Below are positions 54,233-62,555 of a stretch of 64,000 nt of DNA, one piece after another. The translations under genes were made by a program, and so were the position numbers. The notes beneath the pieces are model-generated. The model was not told the origin of the DNA, did no database searches, and saw nothing but the letters and a program-made list of their open reading frames with translations. Positions within the stretch are counted from its first letter, which is position 1. Each line of letters opens with the position of its first letter. Origin of the DNA: Bacilli bacterium (GTDB lineage: Bacteria > Bacillota_I > Bacilli_A > RFN20 > CAG-826); assembly GCA_017502465.1 (NCBI GenBank), contig JAFVUY010000068.1, positions 1 to 64,000 on the forward strand. The letters are read 5' to 3'.

Positions 54233-54838
54233 TTATTTGTCCACTTTTTTCGCTTGTAATATGTGATATCCTTTGTGCCTATCGAGTAATTCACAATTTC
54301 CAAATAATTCTTGGAGATATTTTCTTACCGATTCGGCTCCTTGAGCTTTTCTAATTACCACGAATAGTGAACCGCCATCAATTAAGTATTGTTTAGCCCC
54401 ATCATACATTGCGTAGGTAACAACTTTACCAGCGCGTATTGGGGGATTTACAACAATTGAATCATATGGTCCTTCAACATTTTGGTAAATATCACTGTGA
54501 AGGCAAGTGATTCGGTCTCTCACACCTAGGCGCAATGCGTTCTTTTCACATAACGCAAGGGCGCGCGTATTAATATCAGCGAGATCGACTCTCGCTTCTT
54601 TATGGAAATAGGCAAGGACTAGACCGATAGTACCATACCCTGCTCCTAAATCTAGAATTTTCTTTCCTAAAGAGAGGGGGAGAATTGTCTTTAAAAAAGC
54701 GAAACTCCCCTCATCTACTCTCTTTTTAGAAAATACTCCGTTATCAGTGATTAGGCTAAATTTGACCGAATTTAGTTCGAAACATATTTCATGTTCCTTT
54801 GACGCAACTAATGGTTCGTTATCGTAATAATGTGCCAT
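54233..54838 (-). CDS. RsmC/YbxB-like class I methyltransferase
   Basis: The 201-aa protein is an S-adenosylmethionine-dependent methyltransferase. Motif I is ILDLGAGYGTIGL (about residues 61-73), and the catalytic NPPIRAGK near 130 is the NPPF/NPPI motif of N2-guanine rRNA methyltransferases of the RsmC group. In Bacillus the homologue ybxB lies at the same place between rplL and rpoB, so the synteny supports the call. The likely target is 16S rRNA guanosine, but this is inferred. Its ribosome-binding site is weak (GTGG). Confidence 0.9.
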   Translation of the reverse strand: MAHYYDNEPLVASKEHEICFELNSVKFSLITDNGVFSKKRVDEGSFAFLKTILPLSLGKKILDLGAGYGTIGLVLAYFHKEARVDLADINTRALALCEKNALRLGVRDRITCLHSDIYQNVEGPYDSIVVNPPIRAGKVVTYAMYDGAKQYLIDGGSLFVVIRKAQGAESVRKYLQELFGNCELLDRHKGYHILQAKKVDK

Positions 54839-54890
54839 AATCCACTCTTTGATAACCTAGAGGTTAATTTAATAATAAATTAGTGTGAAA

Positions 54891-55265
54891 TTATTTAATT
54901 TCGACTTCTGCACCAGCTTCGACAAGAGCTTTTTTGTGTTCTTCTGCTTCAACTGGGGAGATGTGTTCTTTAATTGTTGCTGGGATAGCATCAACTAATT
55001 TTTTAGCATCCATTAAGCCTAAGCCTGTGATTGCTTGGACAGCTTTGATAACTGCAACTTTTGCACCACCGACTGCTTTTAAGATTAAGCTAACTTCGGT
55101 TGGTCCTGCTTGGACAGCTTCTTCTTCTGCTGGTGCGGCTGCTGCGACTGGAGCTGCTGCTGTAACACCAAATTCTTCTTCAACGGCTTTGACTAAGTCG
55201 TGTAATTCAAGTGCAGTCATTTCTTTTAATGATGCAATGATTTCTTCAATTGTTAATTTTGCCAT
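54891..55265 (-). CDS. rplL: 50S ribosomal protein L7/L12
   Basis: L7/L12 forms the flexible stalk that recruits translation GTPases. The 124-aa protein has the N-terminal dimer helices, an Ala-rich hinge (about residues 36-48) and the C-terminal domain with [24 protein letters not shown]. It follows rplJ by 24 bases with an AGGAGG site and is read from the L10 leader transcript. Confidence 0.98.
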   Translation of the reverse strand: MAKLTIEEIIASLKEMTALELHDLVKAVEEEFGVTAAAPVAAAAPAEEEAVQAGPTEVSLILKAVGGAKVAVIKAVQAITGLGLMDAKKLVDAIPATIKEHISPVEAEEHKKALVEAGAEVEIK

Positions 55266-55289
55266 ATTTGATTTCCTCCTAATAATTGG

Positions 55290-55778
55290 CTATTTTGCAT
55301 CCGCAATTGCTTGTACTGTAGCAGCAAATTGACGGACAGGTGCTTGTAACACCGATAAGAACATGGAAATGAGACCTTCTCTTCCAGGGATTTTTGCGAG
55401 TGTTTTAACACCTGCTGGATCAATGAATCTGCCTTCAACGACAGCACCTTTAATGGTGAGAGATTCTCCAAATCTTCTTGCGTATTTTGCAATAACTTTT
55501 GATCCTTTGAATGCATCTTCAGAGAAGATAATAGCGTTTGGACCAACGAGAATTTCTTTAAGTTCTGCGTAACCTAATTCGTCTGCTGCTCTTTCAACTA
55601 AAGAGTTTTTATAGACATTAAGGTGAGCACCTTCAGCTCTTAAAGCTCTACGAAGTTCTTGCATTTTTGCTACGGATAAGCCTTTGTATTCAACAACGAT
55701 TAACGCAGCATTTGTTTTAGATGAGTCAACGATAGAATTGACGATATCTTGTTTCGCTTGTAAGACTTCTTTATTCAT
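55290..55778 (-). CDS. rplJ: 50S ribosomal protein L10
   Basis: L10 is the stalk base that binds L7/L12 dimers and 23S rRNA. The 162-aa protein starts at MNKEVLQAKQDIV, with AAAGGAGG 7 bases upstream. An ATG further upstream (55871) lies inside the structured leader and adds non-conserved residues, so it is rejected. VVEYKGLSVAKMQELR near residue 25 is typical. The C-terminus ends in a helix for L7/L12. Confidence 0.96.
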   Translation of the reverse strand: MNKEVLQAKQDIVNSIVDSSKTNAALIVVEYKGLSVAKMQELRRALRAEGAHLNVYKNSLVERAADELGYAELKEILVGPNAIIFSEDAFKGSKVIAKYARRFGESLTIKGAVVEGRFIDPAGVKTLAKIPGREGLISMFLSVLQAPVRQFAATVQAIADAK

Positions 55779-55789
55779 CTTCTTTACCT

Positions 55790-55925
55790 CCTTTTCTTTT
55801 TGCTTGTTTTTGAGGCTCCAATATACGGGATGAGTTGAATATAAGTATTTATTCAGTTGCCTCGGTAACATTATTAAGACTATTTCGTCCGTTACTGTCT
55901 CTGGTATATTGAAATCTAGATAATT
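55790..55925 (-). promoter_or_regulatory. L10 leader (autoregulatory RNA for rplJ-rplL)
   Basis: The 156-base gap between rplA and rplJ folds as known L10 leaders: GTAAC...GTTAC closing an inner GGAC/GTC stem, followed by GAGGC (in ACCGAGGC) pairing with GCCTC ~50 bases later just before the ribosome-binding site. The position and motifs match the L10-(L12)4 binding leader that represses rplJL. Confidence 0.7.
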
Positions 55926-55934
55926 GTATTGCTA

Positions 55935-56609
55935 TTAAATAGCAAATTTGATAGATGGACCCATTGTTGTGTGGATCACTGCAGTTTTGATATATGTACC
56001 TTTAACTGCTGCTGGTCTTGCTTTGACAACTGCTTCAACTAAGGCGTTTAAGTTTTCAACAACTTTTTCGGTATCGAATGAGCAACGTGCGATAGAGACA
56101 TGCATATTTGCTTCTTTGTCGACACGGTATTCAACTTTACCGGCTTTGATTTCTTTAACTGCTTTAGCGATGTCTGGGCTAACTGTACCGGTTTTTGGGT
56201 TTGGCATTAAGCCTTTTGGACCGAGAACACGGCCTAATTTACCGATTTCACCCATCATGTTTGGTGTAGCGACGATAACGTCGTAAGCAAACCAGTTTTC
56301 TTTTTGGATTTTCTCCAACATTTCTTTGCCACCTGCGAAGTCGGCACCGGCTGCTAAAGCTTCTTCTGTCTTGTCTGTGATAGCTAAGACAACTTTAGTT
56401 TTACCGTTACCATGTGGGAGTACGAGAGTGCCTCTGACTTGTTGGTCGGCTTTCTTTGGATCGACATTTAAACGGAATGAGACATCGATAGTTGCGTCAA
56501 ATTTAACTGTTGATGTTTGTTTAACTAAGTCGATTGCTTCTTGAACAGAGTAAACTTTGTTCTTGTCAACTAATTGAGAAGCTGCAACATATTTTTTAGA
56601 TCTTTTCAT
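55935..56609 (-). CDS. rplA: 50S ribosomal protein L1
   Basis: L1 forms the mobile stalk at the E site and often represses its own operon. The 224-aa protein has [20 protein letters not shown], the family's [18 protein letters not shown] (about residues 125-142) and [17 protein letters not shown]. It starts 14 bases after rplK. Confidence 0.98.
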   Translation of the reverse strand: MKRSKKYVAASQLVDKNKVYSVQEAIDLVKQTSTVKFDATIDVSFRLNVDPKKADQQVRGTLVLPHGNGKTKVVLAITDKTEEALAAGADFAGGKEMLEKIQKENWFAYDVIVATPNMMGEIGKLGRVLGPKGLMPNPKTGTVSPDIAKAVKEIKAGKVEYRVDKEANMHVSIARCSFDTEKVVENLNALVEAVVKARPAAVKGTYIKTAVIHTTMGPSIKFAI

Positions 56610-56623
56610 TACTAACTTCCTCC

Positions 56624-57037
56624 TTAGTCATCGATGACGATACCCATATTGCGTGCTGTGCCTTCGACAATTTTAATAGCTGCTTCGATGTCGTTGCAGT
56701 TTAAGTCTGGCATTTTGTACTCAGCGATTTCTTGTGCTTTTGCTCTAGAAATGTGAGCGACTTTTGTAGTCTTGCTGTTTGGGGATCCTTTGCTAATTCC
56801 AGCGGCTTTTAATAATAAACCTGCTACTGGTGAGGTTTTGATGACGAAATCGAATGATTTGTCTTCATAAGCTGTGATGATAACTGGAACGACTTCACCA
56901 CGTCTGTCAGCTGTTTTGGCGTTAAAGTCTGTGCAGAATTTTGCCATGTTAACTTGAGCAGATGCGAGTTTTGGTCCTGGTTTAGCTTCGCCGCCAGGTA
57001 ATTCCATTTTCACTTGCTTTGCGATTTTTTTACTCAC
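56624..57037 (-). CDS. rplK: 50S ribosomal protein L11
   Basis: L11 is part of the GTPase-associated centre. The 137-aa protein contains [21 protein letters not shown] (seen at the N-terminus, in parts) and the C-terminal RNA-binding domain with [10 protein letters not shown]. The start is GTG with GGAGGAAAG upstream. It is the first gene of the rplK-rplA-rplJ-rplL-rpoBC cluster; secE-nusG, usually adjacent, lie 3 kb away. Confidence 0.97.
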   Translation of the reverse strand: MSKKIAKQVKMELPGGEAKPGPKLASAQVNMAKFCTDFNAKTADRRGEVVPVIITAYEDKSFDFVIKTSPVAGLLLKAAGISKGSPNSKTTKVAHISRAKAQEIAEYKMPDLNCNDIEAAIKIVEGTARNMGIVIDD

Positions 57038-57054
57038 GTGACTTTCCTCCTTGT

Positions 57055-57196
57055 TTTTAGATTTGTCCGTGCCGTGGTAGACTGAGCTAATCAGGCTCTC
57101 CCACGATACTCACGTGTCACCTCTCTCGTATAGGTAAACACATGCTTGTATATATTATCAAATACGTACGTGATTAATCAATACATTTTTTAAAAA
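57055..57196 (-). promoter_or_regulatory. rplK promoter and structured leader
   Basis: A weak promoter (TTGATT-18-TAATAT read leftward) gives a ~100-base leader. Inside it CGTGG/CCACG encloses GAGC-CTGATTA-GCTC with an asymmetric internal loop. Two helices split by an internal loop upstream of L11-L1 suit an L1-binding repression site, but I cannot match the consensus with confidence. A GTG codon with AGAGGTGA upstream starts an 8-codon mini-frame in the leader. Confidence 0.4.
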
Positions 57197-57265
57197 AATA
57201 ATTTTGCCATAAAATTTTATTAAAAGTTTTGCTGCTCAAATAATCTTTGATAATTTGTCCTACGA

Positions 57266-57294
57266 TAGACAATTCCGCATTTGGGTTGTATAAT
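57266..57294 (+). promoter_or_regulatory. Promoter of ktrBA
   Basis: TAGACA (57266-57271), 17-base spacer, perfect TATAAT (57289-57294). The start of transcription near 57301 rules out the upstream ATG at 57281 and supports 57317. Confidence 0.75.
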
Positions 57295-57316
57295 ATTTGC
57301 TAATTGCAGGGTAGTC

Positions 57317-58726
57317 ATGAAAAAAGATCAAATTCGCTCTCATAAAAAACAAGCTAACCCATTCTTATTGGTTCTTCTTAGCTTCGTTATTCTTATTCTC
57401 ATCGGCTCTGGACTTTTATATCTAGACCTTGTTTTGAACGGAAAAAATATCAACCCAAGCATTAACCTATCATTTGAAACATATTTAGACTGTTTCTTTG
57501 TGGCTGTTTCTGCTTCCTGTGTTACTGGATTAAACCCCTTTGCAGGTGGTGTTATTGGAACATTTTCTATCTTTGGTCAAATAGTAATGGCCGTTTTAAT
57601 CCAAATTGGTGGTTTAGGATTTATAACAGTTTTAGCGTTTATTATCACACTTTTTGCAGGGAAAATCAGTTTTAAAGATCGTTATTGGTTATCCCAAGCA
57701 GTTGGTTCTACAAGCTTTATTCATGTCATTAAATTCGTTAGACAAATTATTTTAATTTCATTTGTAGTCGAAACAATTGGATTTGCATTATTCATACCTG
57801 CTATGATTAACCTATTCCCAAATAATATAGGATATGCATTATGGGCATCTTTATTCCATTCAATTTCGTCATTCAATAACGCTGGATTTGATCTATTAGG
57901 CAGCTCTTCTTTTATACCTGTTGCGGGTTCTTTATTAGCAAGCGCTCCTACATGGACATCCGTTTATTTAAAGATTGTAACAATGGTTTTAGTTATTGCT
58001 GGCGGTATTTCTTTCTTAACAATAATTGAAGTTTTTTCCTTCAAAAAACGCCCAAGTCAATATCGACCATTTACTAAAATTGTATTACTATATACCTTCG
58101 TTTTATTAGCGGGTGGTTCCTTACTATTTATGATTTTTGATTCATTTAAAGCAGTTAATCCAATGACTCCATTAGATGCATTCTTCCAAAGTGTGACATG
58201 CAGAACTGCTGGTTTTGCTAGCTATGATCAAAGTCAATTAAGCATAGGTTCACAAATAGTTTCATGCTTCTTAATGTTTATTGGTGGAGCACCTTTAGGC
58301 ACCGCTGGCGGTATTAAAATTACAACTTTCTTTATTGTTGTTTTATCAATGTTCTCTTATTTAAGAGGCAAAGAAGTTTCAGCGTTTAATAGAAAGTTTT
58401 CCCAAAAACAAGTTATTAGAGCAATGTCTTTAATTTTCTTCTCCATTTTTGTTTTAATAGCCAGCTTTGCTGCTATTGAAATAATAGAAGGTGGAAAATT
58501 CTCTGCCGAAAATATTATTTTTGAAGTTTTCTCTGCTTTCGGCACTGTTGGTCTTACTGCAAATTTAACCACACAACTATCAGTAGGTTCTAAAATGGTG
58601 TTATGTTTATTAATGTATATTGGAAGACTTGGTCCTATGACTATGATTTCAGTCTTCTCTAAAAATATAAATGTTGAATCTAAACTTCACTACGAACTAG
58701 TTGAAGAAGATTTATTAATTGGATAG
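57317..58726 (+). CDS. ktrB: Potassium (sodium-coupled) uptake channel subunit KtrB
   Basis: KtrB is the membrane subunit of the Ktr/Trk K+ uptake system. The 469-aa protein has the four pore-loop repeats, each with the selectivity glycine: SASCVTGLNP, SFNNAGFD, TCRTAGFAS and AFGTVGLTAN. The start at 57317 follows the predicted transcription start by about 16 bases; the ribosome-binding site is weak (AGGG). ktrA follows 13 bases after the stop, so the two are one unit. The pair is inserted between rplK and nusG on the opposite strand. Confidence 0.95.
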   Translation: MKKDQIRSHKKQANPFLLVLLSFVILILIGSGLLYLDLVLNGKNINPSINLSFETYLDCFFVAVSASCVTGLNPFAGGVIGTFSIFGQIVMAVLIQIGGLGFITVLAFIITLFAGKISFKDRYWLSQAVGSTSFIHVIKFVRQIILISFVVETIGFALFIPAMINLFPNNIGYALWASLFHSISSFNNAGFDLLGSSSFIPVAGSLLASAPTWTSVYLKIVTMVLVIAGGISFLTIIEVFSFKKRPSQYRPFTKIVLLYTFVLLAGGSLLFMIFDSFKAVNPMTPLDAFFQSVTCRTAGFASYDQSQLSIGSQIVSCFLMFIGGAPLGTAGGIKITTFFIVVLSMFSYLRGKEVSAFNRKFSQKQVIRAMSLIFFSIFVLIASFAAIEIIEGGKFSAENIIFEVFSAFGTVGLTANLTTQLSVGSKMVLCLLMYIGRLGPMTMISVFSKNINVESKLHYELVEEDLLIG

Positions 58727-58739
58727 GAGGCTATTGAAT

Positions 58740-59432
58740 ATGGCTAAAAAATTAATCGCAGTTATCGGTTTAGGACAATTTGGTAAAGCAATTGTTGAAG
58801 AATTAGTTGAAAACGGTTGTGACGTTCTTGCTATCGACACAGATCAAGAAAGAGTTGCAAGTGTTAAAAACATACTTCCAACTGTTGCAATCGCAGATTC
58901 TACAAACGAACTTGCTTTGGATGAATTAGGATTTAAAGATGTTGATATTGCTATCATCGCAATCGGAGCGGCAATTGACGCCACTATTATTACAACCGCT
59001 TTATTAAAAGATTTAGGAATTCCAAGAATCTTAGTTCGTGTTGAAAATGACCACTATATCCCAATCCTTAAAAAGATAGGCGCGACCGAAGTTATCACAC
59101 CTCAAAAGATCGCAGGTATTGGTCTTGCTAATAGAATTAATGAGGATGACTTTAGAGACTTCTATTCTCTTGATAGCAAATATTCTATTGTCTCAATTGA
59201 GGTTAACGAAAACTTTGAACCAGTTACACTTATTGAAGCCAATCCTAAAGCCAATTTCAATGTAATGCTCGTTCTTATTAAACGTAATGGAAAATCATTC
59301 GTTCCAGGTGGAAGTGATTCAATTCTACCAGGCGACTTCGTCTATGTCGTAGGAACGAAAAAGGATGTTACAGAATTCTCTCATTATGTTGGAGTTATCT
59401 CCAAAGCAAAAAGAGCAAGAAAGAGAAAATAA
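58740..59432 (+). CDS. ktrA: Potassium uptake regulatory subunit KtrA
   Basis: KtrA is the cytosolic RCK ring that gates KtrB on binding ATP/ADP, and in Firmicutes also c-di-AMP. The 230-aa protein has the Rossmann motif VIGLGQFGKAIVEEL (about residues 6-20), an acidic end to the second strand (AIDTD), and a C-terminal RCK_C domain (about 140-225). The start at 58740 has AGGAGG 9 bases upstream; the earlier ATG at 58719 lies inside the end of ktrB and is rejected. A bidirectional terminator follows. Confidence 0.95.
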   Translation: MAKKLIAVIGLGQFGKAIVEELVENGCDVLAIDTDQERVASVKNILPTVAIADSTNELALDELGFKDVDIAIIAIGAAIDATIITTALLKDLGIPRILVRVENDHYIPILKKIGATEVITPQKIAGIGLANRINEDDFRDFYSLDSKYSIVSIEVNENFEPVTLIEANPKANFNVMLVLIKRNGKSFVPGGSDSILPGDFVYVVGTKKDVTEFSHYVGVISKAKRARKRK

Positions 59433-59459
59433 AAAGGGTTTTGATGCCCTTTTTATTTT
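59430..59459. terminator. Bidirectional terminator between ktrA and guaD
   Basis: AAAAAGGG-TTTTGAT-GCCCTTTTT with A and T tracts on both sides, between converging stops. Confidence 0.85.
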
Positions 59460-59460
59460 G

Positions 59461-59922
59461 CTAATAATGTTTTTTATCTTCGATATTTTTGTATTTATCG
59501 TATAGTTTTAAGCAAGCTTTTCTATCCATTTCAACAACGAATTGCTTTTTCTTTTCTTCGTCGTTTTGGAATTCATAAAAGACGCTGTCCCTAAATCCAA
59601 TATCCGCTGTATCAAAAATATTACAACCATAATAAACCTTAGAAATATTAGCCCACAAAATAGCCGCTAAGCACATTGGACATGGCTCTCCAGTAGTATA
59701 AATCTCGCATCCGCTTAAATCGTATGTTCCAAGTTTTTTGCAAGCTTTATGAATAGCCATCATTTCTCCATGACAAGTTGGGTCATTGTTTTTAAGAACT
59801 TGATTATGTCCTTTAGCGATAACAACTCCGTCTTTAACAATAACAGAACCAAAAGGTCCACCGTGCCCATTTTTGATACCTTTTTCGGCCTCTTTAATGG
59901 CCATGCGCATATATTTATTCAT
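59461..59922 (-). CDS. guaD: Guanine deaminase (cytidine/deoxycytidylate deaminase fold)
   Basis: The 153-aa protein fits the Bacillus-type guanine deaminase, which converts guanine to xanthine with zinc. Zinc-binding motifs are CHGE (His and the catalytic Glu; usually HAE) near residue 50 and PCPMC near 82-86. The N-terminal GGPFGSVIVKDG and C-terminal DDS/RDS-FYEF stretch match GuaD rather than tRNA adenosine deaminase. It would help a cell that feeds on nucleic acid recover purines. It has an extended -10 promoter and a GGAG site. Confidence 0.88.
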   Translation of the reverse strand: MNKYMRMAIKEAEKGIKNGHGGPFGSVIVKDGVVIAKGHNQVLKNNDPTCHGEMMAIHKACKKLGTYDLSGCEIYTTGEPCPMCLAAILWANISKVYYGCNIFDTADIGFRDSVFYEFQNDEEKKKQFVVEMDRKACLKLYDKYKNIEDKKHY

Positions 59923-59940
59923 ATAAAATTCTCCGTAAGT

Positions 59941-59949
59941 ATTATATCA
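59941..59949 (-). promoter_or_regulatory. Extended -10 promoter of guaD
   Basis: TGA-TATAAT read leftward (-10 at 59946-59941), 18 bases before the guaD ATG and just past the nusG terminator. Confidence 0.7.
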
Positions 59950-59952
59950 CAA

Positions 59953-59990
59953 ACAAAATAAAAACAAACTCTTGCGAGTCTGTCTTTATT
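59953..59990 (-). terminator. Terminator of the rpmG-secE-nusG operon
   Basis: CAGACTC-GCAA-GAGTTTG followed leftward by TTTTTATTTTG, 10 bases after the nusG stop. Confidence 0.82.
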
Positions 59991-60000
59991 GATAAATGGC

Positions 60001-60618
60001 TTAGATTCTTTCGATTTCAGAGAATTCGACTTCGACTTTAGTTGCTCTTCCAAAGAAGATTGTTTCAAGTTCAACTGTGCCTGTTTCTCTATTGATAGAA
60101 AGAATTCTACCTTCAGTACCTTCAAGTGGTCCATAGATGACTTTAACGTAGTCGTTTTCATTATAACGATCATACATTGATTCATCGACAACACCCATTC
60201 TCTTAAGAACTGGTTCAACTTGTTCTCTTGGAATTGGGAATGGTTTTGTACCTTTACCGGAAGAACCGACGAAACCTGTAACACCTGGTGTATTTCTAAC
60301 AACATACCAAGCATAGTCTGTCATAATCATTTCGACAAAGACATAACCAGGATAAAGGTTTTTCATTCTTGTTTTGCCTGTTGGAAGGCCATCTTTTAAG
60401 ACAGGTACCTCTTGTTCTGCAACAATAATTCTGAAAACCAAGTTTTCAATACCCATGGAAGTAACACGTCTTTCAAGATTTGATTTAACTTTATTTTCGT
60501 GTGTTGAATATGTATTAACAACGAACCAAGCTTTTTCACCGATTTTGCTAGATGCATCAGCGGGAATTTCACTGCCATCTGTTGTGGTATCAGTGAATAC
60601 TTCTTTCTTATCTACCAT
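60001..60618 (-). CDS. nusG: Transcription termination/antitermination protein NusG
   Basis: NusG binds RNA polymerase and modulates pausing, termination and coupling to translation. The 205-aa protein has the NGN domain (WFVVNTYSTHENKVKSNLE, then NLYPGYVFVEMIM and GVTGFVGS) and a C-terminal KOW domain (VIYGPLEGTEGRILSIN). A ~30-residue polar N-terminal extension precedes the NGN domain. It lies 15 bases after secE. Confidence 0.97.
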   Translation of the reverse strand: MVDKKEVFTDTTTDGSEIPADASSKIGEKAWFVVNTYSTHENKVKSNLERRVTSMGIENLVFRIIVAEQEVPVLKDGLPTGKTRMKNLYPGYVFVEMIMTDYAWYVVRNTPGVTGFVGSSGKGTKPFPIPREQVEPVLKRMGVVDESMYDRYNENDYVKVIYGPLEGTEGRILSINRETGTVELETIFFGRATKVEVEFSEIERI

Positions 60619-60633
60619 TGTTTTACTCCTTCA

Positions 60634-60831
60634 CTATTTCATTGTTTGGAAAGCATCTTTTAAGATGTTTAACAATCTATTTCCTGCTTCATCTTCTAAT
60701 AATAAAATCAAGGAAGATAAAACAACGACAACTACAACAACAAGAATTGCTGGTAATAAAACATCACGTTTTGGCCAACGAACTCTTTTACCTTCTTTAG
60801 CAACATTTGCTACTGCTTTTTTTAAGCCCAT
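60634..60831 (-). CDS. secE: Preprotein translocase subunit SecE
   Basis: SecE stabilises SecY in the Sec translocon. The 65-aa protein has an amphipathic stretch with the conserved KRVRWPKRDVLLPA and one membrane helix (ILVVVVVVVLSSLILLL). The AGGAGG site overlaps the rpmG stop region. The short single-helix form is standard for Gram-positives. Confidence 0.95.
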   Translation of the reverse strand: MGLKKAVANVAKEGKRVRWPKRDVLLPAILVVVVVVVLSSLILLLEDEAGNRLLNILKDAFQTMK

Positions 60832-60843
60832 AAATAGTACCTC

Positions 60844-60990
60844 CTATTTACTAATTTTGTGCACTGTGTGTTTGCCACATTTCTTGCAAAACTTTTTAAC
60901 TTCAGTGATAGCTTTGCCATCCTTATTAATGCTCATCGTATAATTTCTAGATAAGCATTCGGAGCAAATTAAAAGAACTTTTTCTCTCAT
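60844..60990 (-). CDS. rpmG: 50S ribosomal protein L33
   Basis: A 48-residue protein beginning [12 protein letters not shown] and ending HTVHKISK. The two CxxC pairs (CSEC at residues 9-12 and CKKC near 35-38) show a zinc-binding L33. It is directly upstream of secE, the usual place of the zinc-type rpmG in Firmicutes. The ATG is preceded by AGGAG (in AAGGAGTGTATCAAGAG). Confidence 0.93.
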   Translation of the reverse strand: MREKVLLICSECLSRNYTMSINKDGKAITEVKKFCKKCGKHTVHKISK

Positions 60991-61026
60991 CTCTTGATAC
61001 ACTCCTTATTTTAATTTTGCTCTAAT

Positions 61027-61055
61027 AATTTAACACTAGAATATACTAGTGTCAA
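61027..61055 (-). promoter_or_regulatory. rpmG-secE-nusG promoter with palindromic spacer (operator-like)
   Basis: Read leftward, TTGACA (61055-61050), 17-base spacer, TAAATT (61032-61027). The spacer is almost wholly a perfect inverted repeat, ACACTAG-6-CTAGTGT (61033-61039 and 61046-61052), overlapping the -35. This is a classic place for a dimeric repressor to block polymerase. Confidence 0.65.
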
Positions 61056-61131
61056 TTCAATTTTTAGGAAACTCAAGAAATTACCATATTTTAAAGGAAA
61101 AATGTCTCAATTATAAAAAGTTTACTTTTAC

Positions 61132-61137
61132 TATAAT
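61132..61137 (+). promoter_or_regulatory. -10 element of the third endonuclease lipoprotein gene
   Basis: Perfect TATAAT 34 bases before the ATG; no good -35 is seen at the right distance. Confidence 0.45.
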
Positions 61138-61171
61138 TGGATTTAATGGATAATGAGAAGGGGCAACAAAA

Positions 61172-62512
61172 ATGAAAAAAATAAGTTTAATTCTTCTATT
61201 TCTATTCTCATTAACACTTAACGCATGCAATCAAGGAAGCAATGATTCTTTAGATAGTTTTGAAAGCGTAAGCGAATCTTTTGAAAGTGAATCTACCTCA
61301 AGTGAATCTATAAGTGAAAGTGAATCAGAATCAGAATCAGAGAGTGAATTCATTCCTCAAACAACAAACTTTAATACCCCTAATCCAAACGCTAAAAAAG
61401 TGAGCATAAAAACACTTGTTGATAAAGGCAAAACATCAGATTCAAAAAATCTTTATTCCATCACTGGATATGTTCAATTTCCATACAATTATACTTTCGG
61501 TAATTTTGATATCGTTGATGAAACTGGCTCTATCACTGTTTGGGGGTTATCTAAAAATTCAACTTCTATGACAAATAATGGAAGCTTATATACTTATTCA
61601 AATGACAAAACCTTTTCTTCAATAGGACTAAAAGCTGGTGATATAATCACCATGGAAGGTATTTATGTCGCCTATGCACCTAATCCTGGCTATTTTGTTC
61701 CAGAAATAAGTGGCTATATTATTTCTAAAACCACAAGCGATATTGCTCCAATCAATGGTTTAAACTATGTAGGTGAGGAAACTTATTCGGGAACATATTA
61801 TGATTCAGTTAATTCTTTGCAAGGAAACGAATTATTAAAAGGGTTACATAATTTAATGATGTCAACTCATACAACATATGTTTCCTATGATTCTCTTAAA
61901 ACAACACTTAAAAAAAGTGATCCTGGTTCATCATCTTCAAATGTCACTTGCTTTTATTCGGGACAATCGACTTCTTCGTTTAATAGAGAGCATGTTTGGT
62001 GTCAATCTTTAAGCGGAAGCACTTCATCTAGTTCTACAAACCTATATGGAACTACATACGGGGGAAGTGATATTCATCACATTAGACCTGCGATTAGTTC
62101 ATATAACTCCTTAAGAAGCAACGCTGCATTCGGCTATGTTTATGGTCCTAAAAGTGGTTTTAAAACTATAAACCATGTCAGTGGAGATAAAAACTATTTA
62201 AGTGGTAATGTTATTGAACCAGTTGATTCAATTAAAGGCGATGTCGCACGCATTATCATGTATATGTACATGCATTATTCAAAATCCATCGCGAATGATG
62301 GAAGCAAATATTCCTTCTTAGGAGACATGAATGTCCATTATGTAATGGGTCCAAATCAAAAAGCTGCCTGTTTTAAATTATTAAGAGAATGGAACGCGAT
62401 TGACCCTGTTGACGATTTTGAAAAAAACCGCAACGAAGTTGCCTATCAATATCAAGGAAATAGAAACCCATTTATTGATCATCCAAGTTACGCTGATCTT
62501 ATCTGGGGTTAG
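61172..62512 (+). CDS. Endonuclease I lipoprotein with OB-fold domain
   Basis: The 446-aa lipoprotein (lipobox LNAC, Cys19) has a Ser/Glu-rich linker (about 22-60), an OB-fold-like domain (about 78-190, with NLYSITGYVQFP, GNFDIVDETGSITVWGL and GDIITMEGIYV) and an endonuclease I domain (about 205-446) with FNREHVWCQS, SDIHHIRPA, GDVARIIMY and NRNPFIDHPSYADLIWG at the very C-terminus. OB-fold plus nuclease resembles YhcR-type extracellular nucleases. It lacks BIG2 domains, unlike the two other endonuclease I genes here. The AAGGGG site lies 9 bases before the ATG. Confidence 0.93.
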   Translation: MKKISLILLFLFSLTLNACNQGSNDSLDSFESVSESFESESTSSESISESESESESESEFIPQTTNFNTPNPNAKKVSIKTLVDKGKTSDSKNLYSITGYVQFPYNYTFGNFDIVDETGSITVWGLSKNSTSMTNNGSLYTYSNDKTFSSIGLKAGDIITMEGIYVAYAPNPGYFVPEISGYIISKTTSDIAPINGLNYVGEETYSGTYYDSVNSLQGNELLKGLHNLMMSTHTTYVSYDSLKTTLKKSDPGSSSSNVTCFYSGQSTSSFNREHVWCQSLSGSTSSSSTNLYGTTYGGSDIHHIRPAISSYNSLRSNAAFGYVYGPKSGFKTINHVSGDKNYLSGNVIEPVDSIKGDVARIIMYMYMHYSKSIANDGSKYSFLGDMNVHYVMGPNQKAACFKLLREWNAIDPVDDFEKNRNEVAYQYQGNRNPFIDHPSYADLIWG

Positions 62513-62513
62513 T

Positions 62514-62555
62514 AAAAGAAAAGAACATCGTTAGGAAATGATGTTCTTTTTCATT
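62514..62555. terminator. Bidirectional terminator between convergent genes
   Basis: AAAAGAACATC and GATGTTCTTTT form an 11-bp stem; the loop holds the stop of the leftward gene. Confidence 0.85.

Noticed and set aside
57281-57316. Upstream ATG for ktrB
   Set aside because: It lies before the transcription start predicted from TAGACA-17-TATAAT and adds non-conserved residues.
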